Shown: positions 1-8,300 of the stretch, piece after piece | How positions within the stretch are numbered: position 1 is the first letter of the stretch | Layout: each line of letters starts with the position of its first letter | NCBI GenBank assembly: GCA_001970955.1 | Contig: MPUH01000025.1 | Span: 1 to 64,000 of the forward strand | DNA: 64,000 nucleotides | Direction: 5' to 3' | Source: Stentor coeruleus | Lineage: Eukaryota > Ciliophora > Heterotrichea > Heterotrichida > Stentoridae | Made by a program: the position numbers and the translations under genes | The notes under the pieces: model-generated | The model's input: the letters and a program-made list of their open reading frames with translations, nothing else | Database searches by the model: none | What the model was told of the DNA's origin: nothing

Positions 1-72
1 AGAATAGCCTTATATTAAATCCTAAGCCAGCTTAACTATAAACATATGATTAAAAACCTAAATATAATAATA

Positions 73-2004
73 ATGGGGAAATCTCAATCAAAAAATTCAG
101 ATCTCAAGAATCTAAATTCAAGTATTAATTTTCAGGGCAAAATAGATGCATCTAACTCTTTAATTCAGCAATTGAAGCAACTTCCATTCAAAAATCAATC
201 AAATTCAAATTCATCTAAACAAAATATTCTCAGCTTTGAACAAAAAATTATATCTTTAAAGAAAGATTTATCTTACAAGAAAAAAGTAAAAAAAACATTA
301 TTTCAGGGATTTAGCTTAGATTTTGCATTTGCAGATTCTTCAATAGCTAAAATTTGTCTTATGAAAAGTTGTAATGCTGTTGTTGTCCTTCATGGAGAGT
401 TTATTAAATTATGGAATTTTGCTGATGTGCTACCTTCAAAAACTTTATGTATTGGTAGATGTATAACTGGAATGAGTATAACAAATAATGAAAAATATAT
501 TATATACTCTACAGAGCGTAATATATGTGCTTGGGACTATGAAAATAATGAACAATTCACATTTCCTTTTGATTCATATATAAAACACTGCCAAATCATC
601 CCTTCTAAAGATAATAGATATATTGCTTGTGGCTTAAGTGAAAATATTTTATTATTTGATTTTCAATCAATGGAAAAAATAATTGATACAACTTTAGAGA
701 ATTTCATTGTTGAATGCATTGCCTTAACAAATGATAATAAATACATTTTATCAGTTGTTTCCCAAAAATACATAACCCATAAGAATCCTGCAATAAATAG
801 CACTTTCATTTATAGTTTATTTGATAAAAATATCATCAATGATTGCGATTTTATAAAATTTCCTGGACTAACAATAAAAATTTCAGATGATAATAATTAT
901 TTAGTTACTGATTCAAATGATAAAACTATCAGAGTTTGGAACCTAAAGCTGATTTTAAACAATTTCGAAGATTTTAAACAATATCAAGAATCGAATAGAC
1001 AATATCAAGAATCAAATAGACAACATTGTATATTAAAAAATTATGATGAAGAACTTGATATTCCAAAGAATAAAAGTTCTATAGAAACTAATCTTTTGAA
1101 GTATAAAATATCAGAAAAAATTGTTGAAGTTTCATTAAGAAATCAATATAGATTCGAAATCACTAAAGACAATAAGCATCTTCTCATTTACAATGAAATA
1201 GATAATGAGTTTCAGCTATATGATATAATTACAATGGATTTAGAGAAAAAAATTAACTACCAAGGGAGTTTTTCTTATTCATTTTTCATACTATCTTATG
1301 ATTTCCATCATTTCTTTGTCCCCGAGCACCCATTTGTATTAAAAAAACTATCATTTATTGATTCTAAAGTTACTTCTTATAACTTTTTTGGATCTGGTAT
1401 TTTTATTCAGTCATTTTGTCTCAGTGCAAATTATTATTTATTTACATGCTTTTCCACTAATTATAACAATATAAAAATTAGCCCTTTTACTGTTTACAAC
1501 TTAGAAACAGATCAACATGTTTGTTTTTGCATTGATAATGAATATGCTCTTATAACAGCTGCAGTATTTCATAAAATCAGCATTGCTGTTGTATCATGCC
1601 GTAATAGTTCTATAAGTTTATGGAATCTAGCTTTATCAAAAGTTATAAAAAGTATTTGTGGTATCCAAGGTGCACAAATTGAAATATCTGAAGACGATAA
1701 AAAAATTATTCTTTTTGATGACCAATGCTCGATTATTATTCTTGATGCTTTTTCTCTAGAAAAATTGTGTTCATTTAACTCTGATTCTATGATTATTATG
1801 AAAGTCTATACTGAAATTTCGATAGTTTTTCTTGAAAATCAGTTTATAAAGGTTTTCAATCTGAATAATAGGAATCATCGTGAAGTAAAAAAGTTTCCTG
1901 TTATTACAAAGAGTGAAAAATACTGTATAGCATCAAGCCTATCTAGAGATAAAATTTATGTGCTTAATATTCATAGTGGAAACGAGATTATTAAAGCATT
2001 TTAG
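73..2004 (+). CDS. WD40-like beta-propeller protein with predicted N-myristoylated head (paralog 1)
   Basis: A 643-aa protein. I start it at the ATG at 73 rather than the in-frame ATG at 46, because the tandem paralog downstream begins at the matching position (MGKSQSK here, MGKTESK there). That head nearly matches the N-myristoylated head of NCS-1/frequenin (MGKSNSK), with Gly2 and Ser6, so membrane anchoring through myristate is likely (inference). The rest is a degenerate WD40-type propeller with blades ending in FIKLWNF, NICAWDY, TIRVWNL and SISLWNL and many 'DDNKYL'-type turns. No catalytic motif is visible, so it probably acts as a scaffold. It ends in TAG. An in-frame 21-nt duplication lies near residue 303. 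The partner is unknown. Confidence 0.8.
   Translation: MGKSQSKNSDLKNLNSSINFQGKIDASNSLIQQLKQLPFKNQSNSNSSKQNILSFEQKIISLKKDLSYKKKVKKTLFQGFSLDFAFADSSIAKICLMKSCNAVVVLHGEFIKLWNFADVLPSKTLCIGRCITGMSITNNEKYIIYSTERNICAWDYENNEQFTFPFDSYIKHCQIIPSKDNRYIACGLSENILLFDFQSMEKIIDTTLENFIVECIALTNDNKYILSVVSQKYITHKNPAINSTFIYSLFDKNIINDCDFIKFPGLTIKISDDNNYLVTDSNDKTIRVWNLKLILNNFEDFKQYQESNRQYQESNRQHCILKNYDEELDIPKNKSSIETNLLKYKISEKIVEVSLRNQYRFEITKDNKHLLIYNEIDNEFQLYDIITMDLEKKINYQGSFSYSFFILSYDFHHFFVPEHPFVLKKLSFIDSKVTSYNFFGSGIFIQSFCLSANYYLFTCFSTNYNNIKISPFTVYNLETDQHVCFCIDNEYALITAAVFHKISIAVVSCRNSSISLWNLALSKVIKSICGIQGAQIEISEDDKKIILFDDQCSIIILDAFSLEKLCSFNSDSMIIMKVYTEISIVFLENQFIKVFNLNNRNHREVKKFPVITKSEKYCIASSLSRDKIYVLNIHSGNEIIKAF
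979..1020 (+). repeat. In-frame 21-nt tandem duplication
   Basis: Two copies of a 21-nt unit (979-999 and 1000-1020, one mismatch) encode QYQESNR twice inside the first WD40-like protein. The downstream paralog has only one related QYQE segment, so this looks like a recent slippage in a propeller loop. Confidence 0.85.
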
Positions 2005-2193
2005 TAGTTTATATTTGGTTATCATCTTAAATAATAAATCACTATATAAATACATTCACTTTGGTATTGATTCAGTTTGGCTTGATATTTTTAGCATTAT
2101 TTAAAAAACAAGAAACTTATATGCTGGTACTTAACAATAAATCTATAAAAAATTGATGATTTATTTAAAAAAATCGATATTAATTAAATATAA

Positions 2194-4071
2194 ATGGGAA
2201 AAACTGAATCAAAACCTCAAGATTTATACTCCATATCCGAACTGGATGCTCAAATAGATAAATATAGGCATATTATTCAGCAAATAAGGCATCTTCCTTT
2301 CAAAACCCAATCATTTTCAACATTATCCGAACCAAATCCCCTTAGCTTTGAAGAAAAAATAAGTTTGATAAAGGAAAACATAAAAGACAAATCAACACTA
2401 AAAATGATTTTATTTCAAAAATTTAATTTAGACTATGCATTTGCAGATTCTTCTATAACTCAGATTCATCTTATGAAAAATTCTAATACTGTTATTGTCC
2501 TCTTAGAACATTTTATTAAATTATGGCATTTAGATGATAAATTTCCTTCAAAAACATTGTGTATCGGTAGTCTCATAACTAATATGAGTTTATCAAATAA
2601 TGAAAAATTTATTATATTTTCTACTGAGCATTATATATGCTCTTTTAACTTTAAAAGTAATGAACAACGCATTTTTCCTTTCGAGTCTTATATAGAACAC
2701 AACCAATTTATCTATTCAAAAGATGATAAATACGTTGCATATTGCTTAAGTTCAAATATATTATTATTTGATTCAGAATCAATGGAAAAAATATTTGACG
2801 CAGCTCAGCGAAATTTACAAGTAGAATGTATTGTTTTGACAAATGATAATAAATATATTATAGCAGTTGTAACACTTAGATACTTAAGAAATAGAGTATC
2901 AGCATTTAGTGAAACTTTAATTTATAGTTTAATTGACACAAAAATCATCAAAAATATTGATTTCATAAAATTTCAAGGACTGAAAATAAAAATTTCTGAT
3001 GACAATAAATATCTTGTTAGTGATTCAAATAATAAAACTATAATAGTCTGGAACCTTCAATTGATTTTAAGCGATTTTGAAAATTTTAAACAATACCAAG
3101 AGCCATTAATTGATTATAACACAATACAAAAAAAATATATAAACAATAAAGAAACTTATAATTCTAAGTATAAAATTTCAGAGAAAAAAATGAAAGTTTC
3201 ATTTAGAAGTCAATACCAATTAGAAATCACTAAAGATAATAAGTATATTCTCATTTATAATGACCTAATTAATGAGTTTCGGTTCTATGATATAATTACA
3301 ATGAGTTTAGAGAAAAGAATCAAACATAAAAAAAATTCTTTTTACTCATATTTTATGCTCTCTAATGACTTTCAGCATATTTTCGCCCCTGAGCGTCTAG
3401 CATGCTTAAAAAAACTATCAACAACTAATTCTGATGTTAGCTCTTATAACTTTTTTGGATCTGAGATTTTAATTCAAACATTTTGTCTTAGTTCAAATAA
3501 TTACTTATTCACATGCTTTTCTACTGATTATAAAGATATTAAGTTAAGCCCTTTTACTGTCTATAGCCTAGAAGGAGATCAACTAATCTGTTTTTGCATT
3601 GAAAATAAATTCGCTCTTGTAAAAGCTGCAGTGACCTATAAAAGAAACTATGCAATTGTAAATTGTATCAATAAAACTATGAGCTTATGGGATCTAACTT
3701 CATCAAAAGCTATAAAAAGGATATATGATATTAATGCAGCTCAACTTGAAATATCTGAAGATGATAGCAAAAGTATTGTCTTAGATATAAATCAGTCAAT
3801 TATTATTTTTAATATTCTAACACTTGAAAAACTTATAACTTTTAGTTTAACTTCTATGATAGTTATAAAAATCAATACTAAAATGTCAACGATTATACTT
3901 GAAAATCAACAATTAAAGGTACTAAATCAGAGTAATAAAAACCATCGTGAAATTTATAGTTTTTCTATGCTTACAAAGTGTAAAAAATACTGTGTAGTGC
4001 CAAGCCTATCTAGAGATAAAATTTATGTGATTAATGTTCAAGGTGAAGATGAATTTTTCAAAATTCTTTAA
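2194..4071 (+). CDS. WD40-like beta-propeller protein with predicted N-myristoylated head (paralog 2)
   Basis: A 625-aa tandem paralog of the preceding gene, separated from it by 189 nt. It shares the MGK(S/T)xSK head (Gly2, Ser6) and is alignable along its whole length: both have LSFE(E/Q)KI, AFADSSI, SYNFFGS and the C-terminal PSLSRDKIYV or SSLSRDKIYV. Propeller signatures include FIKLWHL, TIIVWNL and MSLWDL. Conservation is strongest in the head and in blade strands and weak in loops, as expected for two functional copies. It ends in TAA. Family assignment beyond 'WD40-like repeat protein' is not possible by eye. Confidence 0.8.
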   Translation: MGKTESKPQDLYSISELDAQIDKYRHIIQQIRHLPFKTQSFSTLSEPNPLSFEEKISLIKENIKDKSTLKMILFQKFNLDYAFADSSITQIHLMKNSNTVIVLLEHFIKLWHLDDKFPSKTLCIGSLITNMSLSNNEKFIIFSTEHYICSFNFKSNEQRIFPFESYIEHNQFIYSKDDKYVAYCLSSNILLFDSESMEKIFDAAQRNLQVECIVLTNDNKYIIAVVTLRYLRNRVSAFSETLIYSLIDTKIIKNIDFIKFQGLKIKISDDNKYLVSDSNNKTIIVWNLQLILSDFENFKQYQEPLIDYNTIQKKYINNKETYNSKYKISEKKMKVSFRSQYQLEITKDNKYILIYNDLINEFRFYDIITMSLEKRIKHKKNSFYSYFMLSNDFQHIFAPERLACLKKLSTTNSDVSSYNFFGSEILIQTFCLSSNNYLFTCFSTDYKDIKLSPFTVYSLEGDQLICFCIENKFALVKAAVTYKRNYAIVNCINKTMSLWDLTSSKAIKRIYDINAAQLEISEDDSKSIVLDINQSIIIFNILTLEKLITFSLTSMIVIKINTKMSTIILENQQLKVLNQSNKNHREIYSFSMLTKCKKYCVVPSLSRDKIYVINVQGEDEFFKIL

Positions 4072-4336
4072 TAGTTAGAATAAATAAACTATAAGGAAAA
4101 ATTACTTTTTTTATAAGCATAGGATAAAAATAACTCATACATTAAATTAATAAAACCATAAAGAATAAAAAATCACTTATGATTTTGAGATATACACATC
4201 TTCAGACAGTCGCATCTTAAATATATAAAAACAAAGCATCTCCTCCTCCATCTAACTAAAATAACTCAAAAAATCTATATATAAAACCCAATTGTTTTCT
4301 CTCATATTCAAAGTAATCATATAATTTCAATAAGAA

Positions 4337-5755
4337 ATGGAAAAAAATCCTAGAAGAATGTTTAACTTCAACAGTATACCTGAAGAAAAAAAATCATCCA
4401 AAGAACTTATCATAGATAGTCAAGGTCCAACAATAGAAACTCCAAAGTTTTCAGCATTGAAGATAGGTAGCCAAAACCCAGAAAATATAATCAAAAAACC
4501 TCTTCATAATAACTCAAATGCTTTCTTCGCTCCCAAAGGTATTAAAGCTAAAACTTCAATTCAAGTAGATGAAGATGCTGCTCCTGATATAATCAATGAT
4601 GATGAAGATTTTGAAATTGATGGAATGGGTGAAGTATGGGAATATGCAGGACATTCAGCAAATGTTAATGAAAAAGAATCAGAAAGTTCTTCAGAAGAGT
4701 TTGACCCAAATGCTATAGTTCACATTCAATACAAAGAAAAAAACGAAGTTGCCGATGAAGAGCCACAGATTGTTATTGATCATCCTGAAAACACCCCAGC
4801 AAAAATTGGTAAGAAACCTCCAAAAAGGATTGATTTAAAAACTAGAAGTCTTCAAGCAGAAGCGAAACTACAGCAAATCGAAATGAAAGAAAAAAAAAGT
4901 AATGACGAAATCCCACCTGTTAAAATACAAGAAATCGAAGTGTCTAAAGAACGTGTAAATGAATGGGAAAGTATAAGTGTAAGAGAAATTGAAGCTGTTA
5001 AAACTGAAGAAGTTAAAGTTGTAGACACAGTTTATTATAATAGAAACATCAGTAGCGATCTTGTGATTCAGTCAATTGAAAACTCAGAAACCGAGCTTCC
5101 TCCTTCTGAACCGAAACCATCGTTTTTCCGAGGGTTGTTTAGTTGTTTTAGGGTCAAGCCTCGGACTTTAACGTTTTTATCAATACAAAAGCAAAAACTT
5201 ATAAAATTTTCTAGTGAAGCATTTGATACAAACCAAGTACAACATGTGTCTATGGTTAAAAAACTTTACACGTTATTAAGGAATAATGATTCTTGTCCGA
5301 TTACTGGGGAACATTGGAGGGAAATTGGATTTCAAGGATCATCACCAGGTACAGATTTACGTAAAGTTGGTATTTTTGGGTTACTTTGTATGTTGTACTT
5401 TATAGAAAAATATCCTTCACCTTGTTTAGAGATTTATAAGTATTCTGCTGATATCTCACACAAATTCCCTTTTGCGTCTGTATGTATAAATTTTTCTGAA
5501 TGTGCTTTAGTTGCCCTTGAGGATAATACATTATATAAACGCATAGAAAAAGCAGAAAGAGTTTATGAGATTGTGTTAGATTATTTTTGTGGACTTATAA
5601 TAACGTGGTTCAAATACTATAAAGAAAACAATAAAAATGTTATGGAGATCATGAAAACAAAAGAACATATTAATGCTTATGCTAGAAAACATGTGAATGA
5701 AGTACTTAACTTAACTAAATATAGATTTTCTTATACTGATAATTATAGGTATTAA
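4337..5755 (+). CDS. ELMO-domain protein (ELMOD-like)
   Basis: A 472-aa protein. Residues 1-270 are charged and low-complexity, with acidic runs and no recognisable fold. From about residue 276 to the end lies an ELMO/CED-12 domain, recognisable from HWREIGFQG followed by GTDLRKVGIFGLLCMLYF, the family's signature block. ELMO-domain proteins act in small-GTPase control: ELMOD proteins are GAPs for ARF/ARL2 GTPases, and ELMO works with DOCK as a Rac exchange factor. A lone C-terminal ELMO domain fits the ELMOD side better. I could not verify the catalytic arginine of ELMOD GAPs. The last codons and the stop lie inside a 60-nt direct repeat next to an N. Confidence 0.85.
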   Translation: MEKNPRRMFNFNSIPEEKKSSKELIIDSQGPTIETPKFSALKIGSQNPENIIKKPLHNNSNAFFAPKGIKAKTSIQVDEDAAPDIINDDEDFEIDGMGEVWEYAGHSANVNEKESESSSEEFDPNAIVHIQYKEKNEVADEEPQIVIDHPENTPAKIGKKPPKRIDLKTRSLQAEAKLQQIEMKEKKSNDEIPPVKIQEIEVSKERVNEWESISVREIEAVKTEEVKVVDTVYYNRNISSDLVIQSIENSETELPPSEPKPSFFRGLFSCFRVKPRTLTFLSIQKQKLIKFSSEAFDTNQVQHVSMVKKLYTLLRNNDSCPITGEHWREIGFQGSSPGTDLRKVGIFGLLCMLYFIEKYPSPCLEIYKYSADISHKFPFASVCINFSECALVALEDNTLYKRIEKAERVYEIVLDYFCGLIITWFKYYKENNKNVMEIMKTKEHINAYARKHVNEVLNLTKYRFSYTDNYRY

Positions 5756-5843
5756 GAATTATTGATGAATTATCAATATTAANAGATTTTCTTATACTGA
5801 TAATTATAGGTATTAAGAATTATTGATGAATTATCAATATTAA
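5723..5843. repeat. 60-nt direct repeat flanking a single N (assembly junction)
   Basis: Positions 5723-5782 and 5784-5843 are identical 60-mers separated only by the N at 5783. The first copy carries the last 11 codons and the stop of the ELMO gene. Identical ends abutting an N are what two overlapping contigs joined without merging would give, so the true sequence probably has one copy. Confidence 0.85.
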
Positions 5844-5909
5844 TTGAATATTTGCATTATTTATATGGTTTAATTGGATTATTAGAGTATATAAATTATT
5901 TTTTTTTTA

Positions 5910-6524
5910 ATGTCAGTGGATAACAATAGAATCAAACTTTTCCTTGATATAGAGAAAATAAACAGAAGAGATGCTAGAAATCAAAGCAATCTTTTTAGTT
6001 ATCGAGCCAGTACAAGCAGTGTATCGACAAGAATTAATATTCTTTCAGTCAAAAATAGCCCAAGGAAATTATTAAATGATCGGCAAATTTTCCCGTATCC
6101 AGGCTTGAATATAGGCTATATGAAACTTGAAAAAAGAGCAAATCTTAATAAAAAGCATAGTTTGCCTACTACAAACTATACACATTATTTTTCAGATATT
6201 TACTTGAACTCAGAGACCATATCTTTTCAAAAAGAAGAACATAAAATTAAAGAAAGTTTGCCAAGTAATACTAAAGATTACCTTAAACCTGTAAAAATTG
6301 ATTTTAGAAGATTAAAAAGAAAAAGCTGGACTGATATAAAAGCAAGGGAAACTGAAATATTTAATGTTGTCACGAATGTTGGAAGCAGGTCGGTTGGAAA
6401 AGCATATAAACATATGTCTACTAAAAAGAAAGAACTTCTTCCACTTACAAAATTCAATTCTAAAAAGCAAATCTCAGAATCTCTGGATTTGAGAATAAAA
6501 GGCATTTTAAAAACTTTTAAGTAA
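5910..6524 (+). CDS. Hypothetical basic protein, 204 aa
   Basis: ATG-initiated frame of 204 codons ending in TAA, followed by C-rich flank. The protein is Lys/Arg/Ser-rich, with no signal peptide, membrane segment or zinc ligands. Short basic stretches (KKHSLPTT, RRLKRKSW) suggest a disordered, possibly cytoskeleton- or nucleic-acid-associated protein, but no family is recognised. It sits between the ELMO gene and another unknown gene on the same strand. The coding potential is credible because of frame length in AT-rich DNA and A-rich codon use like its neighbours. Confidence 0.6.
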   Translation: MSVDNNRIKLFLDIEKINRRDARNQSNLFSYRASTSSVSTRINILSVKNSPRKLLNDRQIFPYPGLNIGYMKLEKRANLNKKHSLPTTNYTHYFSDIYLNSETISFQKEEHKIKESLPSNTKDYLKPVKIDFRRLKRKSWTDIKARETEIFNVVTNVGSRSVGKAYKHMSTKKKELLPLTKFNSKKQISESLDLRIKGILKTFK

Positions 6525-6834
6525 TATAAATGTAAATGACTACTCCTCTATATTTTATTCCCCAAACAGCACATCCTTAAATATCATTCAACTGAATCAT
6601 CTCTTATCTATCATTAATCAATATTATATCTTTAAATGTATTTAAAAAAACTACCAAACATCATTACCTTTCCTAATCAATTCGTATAAAAATCTTATCC
6701 CACCAATTATTAAATATCTAAATCTTATCAAAACTTCATTCATAATTTAACCAATCCTAAAAACCCTTTTCCTTATTCCCCAAACACACAAACTACTCAT
6801 AAAAAAATTTTCTTCATATCCTTATCATAATAAT
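6525..6834. other. Intergenic, no gene seen
   Basis: A 310-nt spacer between two + strand genes. It is strongly C/A/T with few Gs, the composition seen just 5' of many genes here. No RNA gene or repeat is visible. Confidence 0.6.
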
Positions 6835-8277
6835 ATGAAATCACATGAACTGACAATAAAATCCAAGCGTCAATACTACGACAAAAATACCCAAACCGAC
6901 TTCTCCGTCCTCAACTACGAACTTCTAATCCGAATGAAAGACAAACAAATCCATCAACTTCAAAAAAAACTCCAAAAATTCAAACCCCCACCTACCAAAC
7001 TTACAGTTTCCGCTGAGAAAAGCCTCGACACAAGTATTGACTCTTTCCAACTCTCCCCACAATTCCGTCATCATAATTTTTTCCCATCAGAAGATTTTGA
7101 TTCTTCATCCCAAGCAATCAAAAGCTTAAACACAAAAGTTCCTTTAGATACAGCGATAATAGAAGAAATAGACAAATTAACTCAAGGTAATTTTAATAAC
7201 ATTAAAACAAAAGAAGATTTAAAAGCTTATTCGAAACTACAAAAAAAAGCTCAAAAGAAAAAACCTCTTCCGCCAATGAATGGAAACACAAATTCAAAGT
7301 CTTCTTTATTAAGACAATCTAAAGAATCATTAAAAACTAAGCCAAAAGTCAAACAAACTAATGTTATATCTGAATTGTTGTATAAAGAAGATCAGGATAA
7401 AGATTCTTGGAATGTGGTTTTAAATAAATTTAGAGAAGATCCTCAGTTGTTAAGTCAAGCATTACAGGGTATGAGGATTAAAGAGGATAAAAAAATTAGG
7501 AGTTCAGTTTCAACAGAACCGGTTGTTAGGAATAGAGTTAATTCGGTGTATAAAAACAGGAAATATTCACAAGAACCTGTACAGGAGTTTAGGCCGATTT
7601 CTGCGGGGGTAAATAAAACAAATAAAGTTCATAAGCCGTTTACTGGGAAAAATAAAGATATTGATTGGAGTAAATCCGTACTTGACAGTCTAGTAGGCCA
7701 GAAAAAAACAGACTTTTCTTACTTGGACCCAACAATGTTCACAAGCTTAGAAGTTGAAGAACTTATGGTCAATAAAACCTATAGCAACCTAGATTTCTTA
7801 TACGAAAAATCAATAAAAACCCTAGTAAGACTAAAAACTGAAATGCTTATCCCTAATAATTACATGATCATCCCTCAGAAATCTAAAGAAAACCTAGAAC
7901 AAATACTCTTAAATTGTTTTCAGCTTTTTAGAGCAAGGCTTATGATAATAAAAGTTCTTCAGCTTATTCATATCAGAGAAGATTGTCTTTTAAGACTTAT
8001 GGCTAATGATGAAAATATTGAAAAGTTATATAAAAACCTAGTTCGTTTAGGGAAAAAAATACTTCATATAATAATGTATCTGAAATGTACTAAGTTTCCT
8101 ATAGGAACTTTTGTGTATTTAGGTGAAGATTATGCAGAAAAAATTCAAAAAGACTTAAAAAAAATATTATCTGTGTATCCAGACTTGAAAAATTCTGACT
8201 TAGATGAAGTACTTAGTCAGCTTTCTCCAGCTCAAGGTTCTTATTATGGTGAAATGCCTAAAAACCCTATATTTTAG
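6835..8277 (+). CDS. Hypothetical protein with NTQTD-containing N-terminus, 480 aa
   Basis: The N-terminus has DKNTQTDF followed by a short heptad-like helix (about residues 30-50). The middle (50-270) is Lys/Ser-rich and disordered. The last 180 residues (about 300-480) are hydrophobic, helical and well-ordered, including a stretch with SIKTLVRLKTEML and LLNCFQLFRARLMIIKVLQLIH. I do not recognise this C-terminal helical region. Short 'TQTD' motifs beside coiled coils are common in ciliate cytoskeletal and centrosomal proteins, which hints at but does not establish such a role. The gene is convergent with the giant coiled-coil gene, with only 23 nt between stops. Confidence 0.65.
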   Translation: MKSHELTIKSKRQYYDKNTQTDFSVLNYELLIRMKDKQIHQLQKKLQKFKPPPTKLTVSAEKSLDTSIDSFQLSPQFRHHNFFPSEDFDSSSQAIKSLNTKVPLDTAIIEEIDKLTQGNFNNIKTKEDLKAYSKLQKKAQKKKPLPPMNGNTNSKSSLLRQSKESLKTKPKVKQTNVISELLYKEDQDKDSWNVVLNKFREDPQLLSQALQGMRIKEDKKIRSSVSTEPVVRNRVNSVYKNRKYSQEPVQEFRPISAGVNKTNKVHKPFTGKNKDIDWSKSVLDSLVGQKKTDFSYLDPTMFTSLEVEELMVNKTYSNLDFLYEKSIKTLVRLKTEMLIPNNYMIIPQKSKENLEQILLNCFQLFRARLMIIKVLQLIHIREDCLLRLMANDENIEKLYKNLVRLGKKILHIIMYLKCTKFPIGTFVYLGEDYAEKIQKDLKKILSVYPDLKNSDLDEVLSQLSPAQGSYYGEMPKNPIF

Positions 8278-8300
8278 TTAATATAAACTTAAGTATTGAT

